A stretch of DNA of 64,000 nt from Leucobacter chromiireducens subsp. solipictus. GTDB taxonomy: Bacteria > Actinomycetota > Actinomycetes > Actinomycetales > Microbacteriaceae. Positions within the stretch are counted from its first letter, which is position 1; the number at the start of each line of letters is the position of its first letter. The stretch spans positions 124,001 through 188,000 of the forward strand of contig NZ_QYAC01000003.1 of NCBI RefSeq assembly GCF_016758195.1, in the 5' to 3' direction. The notes beneath the pieces are model-generated. The model was given only the letters and a program-made list of their open reading frames with translations. It did not search any database and was not told the DNA's origin. The translations under genes were made by a program, and so were the position numbers. Below are positions 1 to 7,491 of the stretch, in pieces.

Positions 1-780
1 GTTGGGGCCTGGGTGCTGCTCGGCGCGCTGTTCCTGTCCGTGACCGGTATCACCTGGTCGCAGTTTGGCGGCGGCAACGTGGGGGCGGTGCGCACCGCGC
101 TTGGCGGGACCACGCCGCGGGTCGACACGAATCTCGACGGAAACGTGGCGGCGGCCGATGAGCACGCTGGGCACGCCGGCCACGGCGCGCCCGCGTCCGC
201 GCCGAGCGGCGAGGCGAACCCCGACACCTTCGACGCGATGCTCGCCATCGGGCAGCGCATCAACGTGAACACGGGACAGGTGGAAATCGCGCCTCCCGCG
301 GCACCCGGGCAGGCCTGGGTGGTGAAAGAGATCAAGTCCAGCTTCCCGACGGAGGCGGACGCGGTTGCCATCAACGGCAGCACCATGGAAGTGGTGGATC
401 GCGTGGACTTCCGCGAGTTCTCACCGCTGGCGAAGCTGACGCGGTGGGGGATCGACCTGCATATGGGGGTGCTGTTCGGGATCGTGAATCAGCTCGTGCT
501 GTTCTTGGTCGCCGTCGGCATCACCGGGCTGGTGGTGCTCGGGTACCTCATGTGGTGGCGGCGCCGGCCCACACGGACCTCGCCGCTGGAGTTCGCCCGG
601 CCGCCGCGGCGAGGCACGCTGCGCGGTGCCCCCTGGTGGGGGATCGGGCTCGTGCTGCTCGGCGCGATCGGGATCGGCGTGATGCTCCCGGTGCTCGGGT
701 GGACGCTCGCCGGGTTCGTGGTGGTCGACACGATCGTGGGCCTCGTGCAGCAGCGCCGGGCCGCGGCGAGCGCGCGCTAG
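1..780 (+). CDS. PepSY-associated membrane protein, 5' partial
   Basis: The reading frame is open from the first base, so the N-terminus lies outside the window; about 259 residues remain. They include an extracytoplasmic stretch with a His-rich patch (DEHAGHAGHGAP), then a segment reading LTRWGIDLHMGVLFGIVNQLVLF, which is the PepSY-associated TM helix pattern, and further hydrophobic helices near the C-terminus. PepSY_TM proteins of this type are often linked to iron or copper handling at the membrane. The His-rich patch would suit metal contact, but that is inference. The gene is followed by a strong hairpin terminator. The family call is fairly firm; the role is open. Confidence 0.75.
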   Translation, partial: VGAWVLLGALFLSVTGITWSQFGGGNVGAVRTALGGTTPRVDTNLDGNVAAADEHAGHAGHGAPASAPSGEANPDTFDAMLAIGQRINVNTGQVEIAPPAAPGQAWVVKEIKSSFPTEADAVAINGSTMEVVDRVDFREFSPLAKLTRWGIDLHMGVLFGIVNQLVLFLVAVGITGLVVLGYLMWWRRRPTRTSPLEFARPPRRGTLRGAPWWGIGLVLLGAIGIGVMLPVLGWTLAGFVVVDTIVGLVQQRRAAASAR

Positions 781-786
781 GAGGAC

Positions 787-822
787 CCGCCGGGGCGTGA
801 GGCGTGCCTTACGCCCCGGCGG
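787..822. terminator. bidirectional hairpin terminator
   Basis: A perfect 12-bp stem (CCGCCGGGGCGT at 787-798 with its complement at 811-822) continues inwards as a GAGG/CCTT stem closed by a CGTG loop. It lies 6 nt after the PepSY stop and between two convergent genes, so it can serve both. There is no U-tract, as is common in actinobacteria. Two direct copies of GGGGTTCCGC follow at about 821-840. Confidence 0.75.
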
Positions 823-855
823 GGTTCCGCGGGGTTCCGCGGGGTCGAACAGAAC

Positions 856-919
856 GGAGATTCACGATTCCGCAGGAGATTTTTGCCGATCTCGGCGCTC
901 GGCGCGTGAATCTCCTGCG
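856..919. repeat. nested, mutually exclusive inverted repeats
   Basis: Two perfect 11-bp inverted repeats overlap. GGAGATTCACG (856-866) pairs with 905-915, and CGCAGGAGATT (871-881) pairs with 909-919. Both use the same right-hand sequence, so only one can form at a time. A small GCCGA-TC-TCGGC hairpin (885-896) sits in the loop. The element lies between convergent genes beyond the terminator at 787-822. It may be a dispersed palindromic repeat or a terminator for the flavin monooxygenase gene. Nothing else recognisable is seen in 920-1065. Confidence 0.6.
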
Positions 920-1065
920 CAATTGTCGCACCGGCGCCGCGCCCTCGCCCGCACGGGACACACGTGAGGCTCGCGCAAGGCCCGCTGCGGCGCTCAGGCC
1001 TCCCGTCAGGCACCCGCACCGTGCCTTCGCCCGCGCAGGGCCCCGCGCCCCGCCTAAGTCCCGCG

Positions 1066-2394
1066 TCAGGCCCGCAGCTGGTCGCGCAGCGTGGTGCCCG
1101 CGTAGGACGTGCGGAAAACGCCGCGCCGCTGGAGTTCCGGGACCACCCCGGAGACGAAGTCCTCGAACGAGGAGTGGTAGAGCGCCGGGAACACGATGAA
1201 CCCGTCGGCCGCCTCGCTGCGGAAGAGGTGCTCGAGCTCGTCCGCCACGGCCTCCGGGCTGCCGACAAGTTGCGGGTGGAGCTGGTTCATTGCCTGCTCA
1301 CGGGCGAGATCCGCGACGGTAAAGCCGCGCCGCTCGCTCACCGCGCGCAGCATGTCCTCGAATCCGGTGCTGCCGGTCGCGCCGCGGTGGGCGTCGAGCA
1401 GCGCGACCGCGGGGGCCGCCGGGTCGAGCGTGTCGGCGTGGAGGAGGCGGGCGAGCTTCGTGAGCGCTTCGGGCAGGTCGATGGCGGCCTGCAGCTCCGC
1501 GAGGGTGGCCTGTGCCGCGGCGTCGGTGCTGCCGAGGATCGGCTGGATGCCCTGGAGGACCCGGATCGTGTCCGGATCGCGGCCGTAGTCGAGGCGTGCG
1601 CGGTCCCGGAGCTCGGTGCGCATGGCGCGCATCTCCTCGGGCGAATCGCTGATCGCGAAGACGATTTCCGCCCACCGTGCGGCGAAGGCGCGCCCGCGGG
1701 GCGAGGACCCTGCCTGCATGAGCACGGGCTCGCCCTGGGGGCTCCGCGGCAGGGTGAGCGGTCCGCGAGAGAGCAGTCCCTCGGGGATGCGGTGCACGCG
1801 ATCCGGGTCCGCGAACTCCCCGCGAACGCGATCGTGCACGAGCGCGCCGGGCCGCCACGAACGCCACAGCTCGCGTACCGTTTCGACGACGGCGTCGGCG
1901 TGATCGTAGCGCGCGGCGGGGGAGGCGATGCCCGGCTGCCCCATGTTGCGCGCCTCCGCGTTGCTCGTGGAGGTGACGATGTTCCACGCGACGCGGCCGC
2001 CCGAGAGGTGGTCCGCGGAAAGGAGTTGTCGGGCGATCGCGTAGGGCGGCACGAAGGTCGTGGAAACGGTGGCACCGAGACCGAGGTGGGTGGTCGCCCC
2101 CGCGACGTGGGAAACGAGGGTGATCGGGTCGAAGTAGATGCTGCCCTTGCCCGCGGTGCGAAGGGTCGTGGCGTACTCGCCGTGTCGGTCCTCGGGGACG
2201 GCGAGCGCGTCGGCGAAGAACATCATGTCGAAGCAGCCGCGCTCCAGGGTGCGCGCGAGATCGGTGAAGAAGGTGCCGCTGAGCCAGTCGGTGCGGGAGA
2301 GCGGGTGTCGCCAGTTCTCCGCGTACTGACTGGTCGGCGGGTTCACCATGGCGACGAGGTGGAGCTGCGCGTCCGGCGCGCGGCCCGCGCTCAC
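1066..2394 (-). CDS. LLM-class flavin-dependent monooxygenase (NtaA/SnaA/DszA type)
   Basis: This 442-residue protein resembles the NtaA/SnaA/DszA branch of bacterial luciferase-like monooxygenases, which use FMNH2 from a separate reductase. Recognisable stretches are ENWRHPLSRTDW near the N-terminus, FFADALAVPEDRHG, GLGATVSTTFVPPY, RVAWNIVTS and PVLMQAGSSPRGRAFA, all characteristic of the family. I chose the GTG at 2394 because it overlaps the stop of the upstream tetR gene (GTGA), indicating translational coupling. The frame is open further upstream to 2493, but that part only mirrors the tetR sequence. No flavin reductase is next to it. The substrate is unknown; regulation by the coupled TetR protein is inferred. 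Confidence 0.85.
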   Translation of the reverse strand: MSAGRAPDAQLHLVAMVNPPTSQYAENWRHPLSRTDWLSGTFFTDLARTLERGCFDMMFFADALAVPEDRHGEYATTLRTAGKGSIYFDPITLVSHVAGATTHLGLGATVSTTFVPPYAIARQLLSADHLSGGRVAWNIVTSTSNAEARNMGQPGIASPAARYDHADAVVETVRELWRSWRPGALVHDRVRGEFADPDRVHRIPEGLLSRGPLTLPRSPQGEPVLMQAGSSPRGRAFAARWAEIVFAISDSPEEMRAMRTELRDRARLDYGRDPDTIRVLQGIQPILGSTDAAAQATLAELQAAIDLPEALTKLARLLHADTLDPAAPAVALLDAHRGATGSTGFEDMLRAVSERRGFTVADLAREQAMNQLHPQLVGSPEAVADELEHLFRSEAADGFIVFPALYHSSFEDFVSGVVPELQRRGVFRTSYAGTTLRDQLRA

Positions 2395-3044
2395 GCGGTG
2401 CCCCCGCAGAAGGCGCGCCTGAGCGCCGCGCGCGTGGCGCGGTGGCTCTCGGCCGGGGTTTCGGCCCCCGGCTCCTCGGCCTGCGCGGACCACCGGATCC
2501 AGCCGTGTCGCCAGGCCGTGATCCCCACCTCGGTGAGGAGCGTCAGCTCCGCGAGCGAGACGTCGGGGAAGCGCTCCGTGAGGCGCTCGGCCATGCGCTC
2601 GGCGATCTCCGCGTCCTGAGCGGCACCGTAGGCGCGCAGTTCGGGCTCGGAGTGGAGGAGGGCCGAGACGCGGCGGTGCACGGTGAGCTCGGGGTCGCCC
2701 TCCAGCGTCAGGACCTGGTCGCCGACCGCGTCGATGATGGCGACGATGTCGGCGGGGGTGGCGGCCCCGGGCTGGGGGAGCGGGATCTCGGCGAGGGCGT
2801 CGAGATAGCGGCGGTGCCCGGGGAGCACGGCCTGCTCCTTGCAGGAGAAGTAGCGGAAGAAGGTGCGGCGCGAGATCCCGGCGTCGGCGGCGATCTGCGC
2901 CGTGGTCATGTGCTGCAGGCCGTCGCGTTCCGCGAGTGCGAGCGCGGCGAGGTGGATTCGCTGGTGCGTCTCGCGGTAGTTGCGCTGCCGCACCCCCTCG
3001 GTGTCCGGAGCTCCGGCGGGTGTGGCGTCGGATCGTGTGGGCAC
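2391..3044 (-). CDS. TetR-family transcriptional regulator
   Basis: A 217-residue TetR protein. The HTH lies at about residues 45-70 (MTTAQIAADAGISRRTFFRYFSCKEQAVL), followed by a variable ligand domain. The GTG start at 3044 has an AAGGAG a few bases upstream. It is the first gene of a two-gene unit with the flavin monooxygenase and diverges from an MFS efflux gene. A perfect 7-1-7 palindrome (3115-3129) sits in the 133-nt divergent gap on top of this gene's likely promoter, so it probably represses itself and the MFS gene. That pairing is inferred. Confidence 0.88.
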   Translation of the reverse strand: MPTRSDATPAGAPDTEGVRQRNYRETHQRIHLAALALAERDGLQHMTTAQIAADAGISRRTFFRYFSCKEQAVLPGHRRYLDALAEIPLPQPGAATPADIVAIIDAVGDQVLTLEGDPELTVHRRVSALLHSEPELRAYGAAQDAEIAERMAERLTERFPDVSLAELTLLTEVGITAWRHGWIRWSAQAEEPGAETPAESHRATRAALRRAFCGGTA

Positions 3045-3100
3045 GGCACTCCTTGGATCACGGGTCTCGGTTGCTCACGAATCTATCGGATGCGTGGCCC

Positions 3101-3130
3101 CACTTACGAAAAGATGGCACAGTGTGCCAA
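3101..3130 (-). promoter_or_regulatory. tetR promoter with 7-1-7 operator
   Basis: On the minus strand TTGGCA (3130-3125) is followed after 18 nt by TAAGTG (3106-3101). The palindrome TGGCACA-G-TGTGCCA occupies 3115-3129 and covers the -35 and spacer, the usual arrangement for a self-repressing TetR protein. The divergent MFS gene would also be affected. Confidence 0.6.
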
Positions 3131-3177
3131 GATGAACGTCTGATGTATGCCCCCGATGTGAAAGTGACCCCGTCGCA

Positions 3178-4674
3178 GTGAGTTCTTCCCCCTCCGCCCA
3201 GACCGCCCCGACCCCGGTAGTACCCGCCGCCGCAGCACCCCCGGCACCCCCGGCACCCCCGGCATCCCGTGCTCTGAGCGCGAAGGCGATCACCGCCGCC
3301 ATTGCGATCCTCGCGGTGTCCGCGTTCGTGATGATCCTGAACGAGACGGTCTTGAGCGTCGCCCTGCCGCAGCTCATGCGCGACTTCGGGGTGAGCGCCA
3401 CGACCGTGCAGTGGCTCACCACGGGCTTCCTCCTCACGATGGCGGTGGTGATCCCGACCACGGGGTTCCTGCTGCAGCGCTTCACCCTGCGCCGCCTCTT
3501 CCTCGTCGCGATCTCCCTGTTCCTGGTGGGCACCGTGCTCGCCGCGGTCGCCCCGAGCTTCGCCGTCGTGCTGGTTGCGCGCGTGCTGCAGGCGGCGGGC
3601 ACCGCGATGGTCATGCCGCTGCTCATGACCACGACCCTGACGCTGGTGCCACCGATGCACCGCGGCACCGTGATGGGGCTGAACTCGATCGTCATCTCGG
3701 TGGGCCCCGCCGTGGGGCCGACCCTCTCCGGGATCGTGATCGAGGCGTTCAGCTGGCGCTGGGTGTTCGGCTTCATGGTGCCCATCGCGGTCGTGGCCCT
3801 GGTGATCGGCGCGACGTTCATGCCCCGGATCGGTGGCGGCGGCCGCGCCGCGCTCGATCTCCCCTCGGTGGTACTCAGCCTGCTCGGCTTCGGCGGCCTG
3901 GTCACCGCGACGTCGACGGTGTCGGATCTCGCGAACGGATCGCTGGTGCCCCTGATCTCCGGCGTCGTCGGCATCGCGGGGCTCGTCTGGTTCGTGATCC
4001 GGCAGCGCGCGCTCGTCGCCAGCGGTTCGGGCCGCGCCCTGCTTGATCTCAGCCCGTTCCGGGAGCGCAGCTTCGCGCTCTCCGTGGTGCTCGTGATGAT
4101 CGCGATGGGCACCATGCTCGGCACGGTCATCGTGCTCCCGATGTTCGCCCAGTCCGTGCTCGGGATGAGCGTGCTCGCGACCGGCCTGATGCTGCTACCC
4201 GGCGGGGTCACCCAGGGACTGCTCTCGCCGTTTGTCGGGCGACTCTACGACGCGGTGGGGCCGTTCCCGCTCGTCGTGCCGGGCACGGTGCTGCTGGCGG
4301 CCTCGGAGTGGTGGATGGTGACCATCGACGCGGCGACCACGGTCCCCACGATCGTCGCGATGCACGTTGTGTTCTCGATCGGCATGTCGCTCGTGCTGAC
4401 GCCGATGCTCACCCACGCGCTCAGCGGGGTGCCCGTGCGCCTGTACGGCCACGGCAGCGCGATCGTGAACGCCATGCAGCAGCTCGCCGGTGCGTTGGGG
4501 ATCGCCGCGATGGTCGGCGGACTCGCCTGGGGTGCCGCGCTGAGCGGCGCCGCGGGCCCTGCGGGCGAGGCCGCGGGCGTGCGGACCGCGTTTGTGGTCG
4601 CCGGGATCATCGCTCTGATCGGTGTCGCGTGCGCCCCGTTTATCGGGCGTCGCTCAGCACCTCGGGGTGCGTAG
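3178..4674 (+). CDS. MFS drug transporter, DHA2 (EmrB/QacA) family
   Basis: A 498-residue membrane protein with about 12-14 predicted helices. It begins with a Pro/Ala-rich cytoplasmic tail (residues 8-35), then shows DHA2 hallmarks: NETVLSVALPQLMRDF in TM1, TTVQWLTTGFLLTMAVVIPTTGFL, RVLQAAGTAMVMPLLMTT, and the motif-C-like GPAVGPTLSG. GTG 3178 is the first possible start in this frame after an in-frame stop, but no clear ribosome-binding site precedes it, so the true start is uncertain. It diverges from a TetR gene with a shared operator, consistent with inducible efflux. Its 3' end overlaps the convergent TetR gene by 35 nt. The substrate is unknown. Confidence 0.85.
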   Translation: MSSSPSAQTAPTPVVPAAAAPPAPPAPPASRALSAKAITAAIAILAVSAFVMILNETVLSVALPQLMRDFGVSATTVQWLTTGFLLTMAVVIPTTGFLLQRFTLRRLFLVAISLFLVGTVLAAVAPSFAVVLVARVLQAAGTAMVMPLLMTTTLTLVPPMHRGTVMGLNSIVISVGPAVGPTLSGIVIEAFSWRWVFGFMVPIAVVALVIGATFMPRIGGGGRAALDLPSVVLSLLGFGGLVTATSTVSDLANGSLVPLISGVVGIAGLVWFVIRQRALVASGSGRALLDLSPFRERSFALSVVLVMIAMGTMLGTVIVLPMFAQSVLGMSVLATGLMLLPGGVTQGLLSPFVGRLYDAVGPFPLVVPGTVLLAASEWWMVTIDAATTVPTIVAMHVVFSIGMSLVLTPMLTHALSGVPVRLYGHGSAIVNAMQQLAGALGIAAMVGGLAWGAALSGAAGPAGEAAGVRTAFVVAGIIALIGVACAPFIGRRSAPRGA

Positions 4675-5293
4675 CGAGGAGCTCCCCCTGGTCCTGCCAG
4701 GAGAGCCCCACGATGCTGAGGATCACCTTGACCGCGGTCTCGGCCCCGGCGGTCTCGGCGACGCGCCGTTCGCGGAGCGTTGCCCGGGCCGTCTCCTCGA
4801 TCAGGAACGCCAGAAGCTCCGGCGTCATGTCGCGGCGGAACGCGCCGGATCCGACGCCCTGCTGGGTGAGCACGGTCAGGCGCTCGCGCAGCGGTTCGAG
4901 CGCCTGCGCGGTCGCCTCGGCGTACGCGGGGTTGGTGGCGATCTGCGCGGAGGCGCGGACCGCCTGGGCCGCGTGCCAGAGCCGGGACGCGAGCTGTGCG
5001 AGGGCCACACGGGGATCGCGGTCTGCTGCGGCGGTCGCGATCTCACGAAACTGGCGCGCGCCGACGGTGATGACCTCGTGGAGGAGCGCGTCGCGATCCG
5101 GGAAGTGGCCGTAGAGCGCGCGCCGCGTGAGGCCCGCGGCCTGGGCGATTGCGTCGAGCGAGGCGGTCGGTTGTTCCGCGAGCGCCGCCTGCGCCGCCCA
5201 CAGCAGGGTCTCCCGGTTCGCGGTGGCGTCGCGCCGCCGCGCGCGGGGCGGGAGGTTCGCGGCCGGGCGTTCTCGGGGGGCGTGGGTAGACAT
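4640..5293 (-). CDS. TetR-family regulator of the YhgE operon
   Basis: A 217-residue TetR protein with the HTH at about residues 40-66 (ASLDAIAQAAGLTRRALYGHFPDRDALL). It lies 11 nt downstream of two YhgE/Pip genes on the same strand and is most likely the third gene of that operon. The perfect palindrome over the operon promoter at 10205-10234 is its probable binding site, giving autorepression. It overlaps the convergent MFS gene by 35 nt. Confidence 0.88.
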   Translation of the reverse strand: MSTHAPRERPAANLPPRARRRDATANRETLLWAAQAALAEQPTASLDAIAQAAGLTRRALYGHFPDRDALLHEVITVGARQFREIATAAADRDPRVALAQLASRLWHAAQAVRASAQIATNPAYAEATAQALEPLRERLTVLTQQGVGSGAFRRDMTPELLAFLIEETARATLRERRVAETAGAETAVKVILSIVGLSWQDQGELLATHPEVLSDAR

Positions 5294-5304
5294 GCGGCTC
5301 CGTC

Positions 5305-7491
5305 CTACATCAACTTGCTCGACTCGAGGGCGTCCATGAGCCCCCGATTGAACGACATGAGGGGGCGGCGCAGCACCAGCCCGAGCAGCAGCGCCGGAAT
5401 GGTGAACAGGGCGAGCGTACCGAGCGCGACCCAGTAATCCGCTGCATAGATGCCCGCGACGGCGGCCCGCAGCGCGTCGATCGCGTAGGTCGCGGGCAGG
5501 AACGGGCTGATGTTCTGGAACCAGACGGGCAGCAGCTGCAGCGGGTAGGCCCCGCCGGATCCGGAGATCTGGATCACGAGTAGCAGCACCGCGAGCGCCT
5601 TGCCCGCGTTCCCGAACGCCACCACGAAGGTGTAGATGATCAGGGTAAACACCAGGGAGATCACCCAGCCCGCGAGGATCATGAGCAGCGGGTGCGCCGG
5701 TTCGATCTGCACGAACAGCACGAGGCCCGCGGTCACCAGCGTGCTCTGGGCGAGTCCGACGAGCGCGAAGATCCCATAGCGCCCCAGGTACTTCTGCGTG
5801 GGGGTCAGCTCCGGTTCGCCGGGCAGCATTTCCGGGGTGACGTCCACCCGGATCGTCACGGTCATTAGGAGCGCCCCGACCCAGAGCGCGAGCACGGTGT
5901 AGAGCGGGGCCATGCCGGCCCCGAAGCCCGCGATCGGGAACACGGCGGTGCGGTCCACCCGGAGCGGCTCGGCGAGCGAGGTCGCGAGCACGCCGGGATC
6001 CGAGCCGATGATCTCGGCGACTTCCGAGAGCTCGCCCGTGTCAGCCGCCTGTGCGAGCGCACGTTGCAGTTCGCCGAAGGTATCGGCGGTTTTCCCGAGC
6101 GATGTGGAGAGCTTCTGCGTCGCCTCGCTCGCGCTGCTCAGCACGGACCGCACCGAGTCGCCCGCGCCGGAGAGGCTCGACGCCGCCCCGGAGAGGTCGC
6201 CACGGATCTTCGCGATGTCGGCGCTCACCACGTCGAGGGTGCCCGCGAGCTGGTCGAGCTGCGGCTTCAGCCCGTTTGCGTAGGCGTTCTGGGCGTCGGT
6301 GACGGCGGCCTTCGCCCCGGCGATCGCGTCGGCGATGCCCTGGCGTGACTGCTGCGAGGACGCGCTGCCGTCGGTGATGTCCTGCGCCGCCTGGGTGAGA
6401 CGGTCGCGCACGCCCTCCTGGCGCGAGATCGCGTCATCGAGCCGGCTGAGCACCCGGGTGAGATCGGCCTGCGCCGCCTCGGGGAGGGCGGGCGCGACGT
6501 CGGCGGCGAGGCGATCCCGCAGCGCCGTGGTCTGGTCGATCTGCTGCTGGACGCCGTCCGCGAGGGATCGGAGCAGCTGCGCCTGGTTCGCGCCGGTGGC
6601 GTCGGCGCTGGCGAACAGCTCGTCGATGCGTGCGCCGACCGCGTCGTAGCTCCCGGCCGTGGCGGCAAGGGCGGAGCTCAGAGCCCCGGTGGCATCCTGG
6701 AGGGTGCGCTTGAGCTCTTCGGCCGCGGTGGCACCGCTCCCCACTGCGGCGGAGGTATCGGAGAACGCGCCGCCCGCGGTGGAGACGAGCGATTCGGCGC
6801 TGTCGACGAGTGGCAGGCTGGAATCCACGAGTGCCGTGAGCGTATCGGCGGTGCGGGCGCTGGCCCGTAGTTGGGTGCCGATGTTGCCGACGCGCGACTC
6901 GACGCGGGTGAGCGCGGCCTGGGTCTGATCATCGGTGAGGTAGTCGGAAACGGAGGTAATGAGCCCGAGCGCCACGTCCCCGAGGGTCACCGTGAAGGCC
7001 TCGCTGATCTGCGCGGACACCCCCTCGGCCCCCTGCTCGGTGATCTTCGGGGCGAGCGCGTTCTTCTTCTCGTTCGTGTAGAAGTCGATGCTGGTGCGGT
7101 CCGCGCCGTCGGCGTAGAACGTCATCATGTCGGTGCTGAACGAGGGCGGGAGCACGATCGACGCGTAGTAGTCGCCCGAGCGGGCGCCGTCGATCGCGTC
7201 CTCCTCGGAGGTGATCACCCAGTCGAGCTGCTCGTTCGCGCGCAGCGCGGAGAGCACCTGCTCGCCGACGTTGAGCGTGATGGGCATCAGCTCGCTCTGG
7301 TACCCCGTGTCGGTGCTCGCCACGGCCACCTTCAGACGGCTGGTGTTCGCGAAGGGATCCCAGCTGGCGATCACGTTGAACCAGGTGAACAGGGACGGGA
7401 TGATGACGAGCCCGAAGATGACGATCGACGCCATGACGTTCCGGGTGGCGTGCCGCACGTCGCGGCGGGTCAGTCGCAGCATGGCGCTCAT
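5305..7491 (-). CDS. YhgE/Pip-domain membrane protein (second of pair)
   Basis: A 728-residue protein with the YhgE/Pip layout: an N-terminal TM helix (VMASIVIFGLVIIPSLFTWFNVIASWDPFANTSRLKVAV), a long extracytoplasmic region rich in Ala/Thr/Ser/Gln with helical coiled-coil character (about residues 190-490), and a five- to six-helix ABC-2-like C-terminal membrane domain. The family includes the phage-infection protein Pip and the type VII secretion-associated EsaA/YueB proteins. No WXG100 or EssC gene is visible here. The ATG overlaps the stop of the upstream paralogue (ATGA), so the two are translationally coupled and may act as a heterodimer. Confidence 0.85.
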   Translation of the reverse strand: MSAMLRLTRRDVRHATRNVMASIVIFGLVIIPSLFTWFNVIASWDPFANTSRLKVAVASTDTGYQSELMPITLNVGEQVLSALRANEQLDWVITSEEDAIDGARSGDYYASIVLPPSFSTDMMTFYADGADRTSIDFYTNEKKNALAPKITEQGAEGVSAQISEAFTVTLGDVALGLITSVSDYLTDDQTQAALTRVESRVGNIGTQLRASARTADTLTALVDSSLPLVDSAESLVSTAGGAFSDTSAAVGSGATAAEELKRTLQDATGALSSALAATAGSYDAVGARIDELFASADATGANQAQLLRSLADGVQQQIDQTTALRDRLAADVAPALPEAAQADLTRVLSRLDDAISRQEGVRDRLTQAAQDITDGSASSQQSRQGIADAIAGAKAAVTDAQNAYANGLKPQLDQLAGTLDVVSADIAKIRGDLSGAASSLSGAGDSVRSVLSSASEATQKLSTSLGKTADTFGELQRALAQAADTGELSEVAEIIGSDPGVLATSLAEPLRVDRTAVFPIAGFGAGMAPLYTVLALWVGALLMTVTIRVDVTPEMLPGEPELTPTQKYLGRYGIFALVGLAQSTLVTAGLVLFVQIEPAHPLLMILAGWVISLVFTLIIYTFVVAFGNAGKALAVLLLVIQISGSGGAYPLQLLPVWFQNISPFLPATYAIDALRAAVAGIYAADYWVALGTLALFTIPALLLGLVLRRPLMSFNRGLMDALESSKLM

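Noticed and set aside
2395-2493. N-terminal extension of the flavin monooxygenase
   Set aside because: It lies wholly inside the tetR coding region in another frame; the GTGA overlap at 2394 is the better start.
964-2619. Plus-strand open frame antisense to the flavin monooxygenase
   Set aside because: Arg/Gly/Glu-rich shadow of a gene with clear family motifs and a coupled start.
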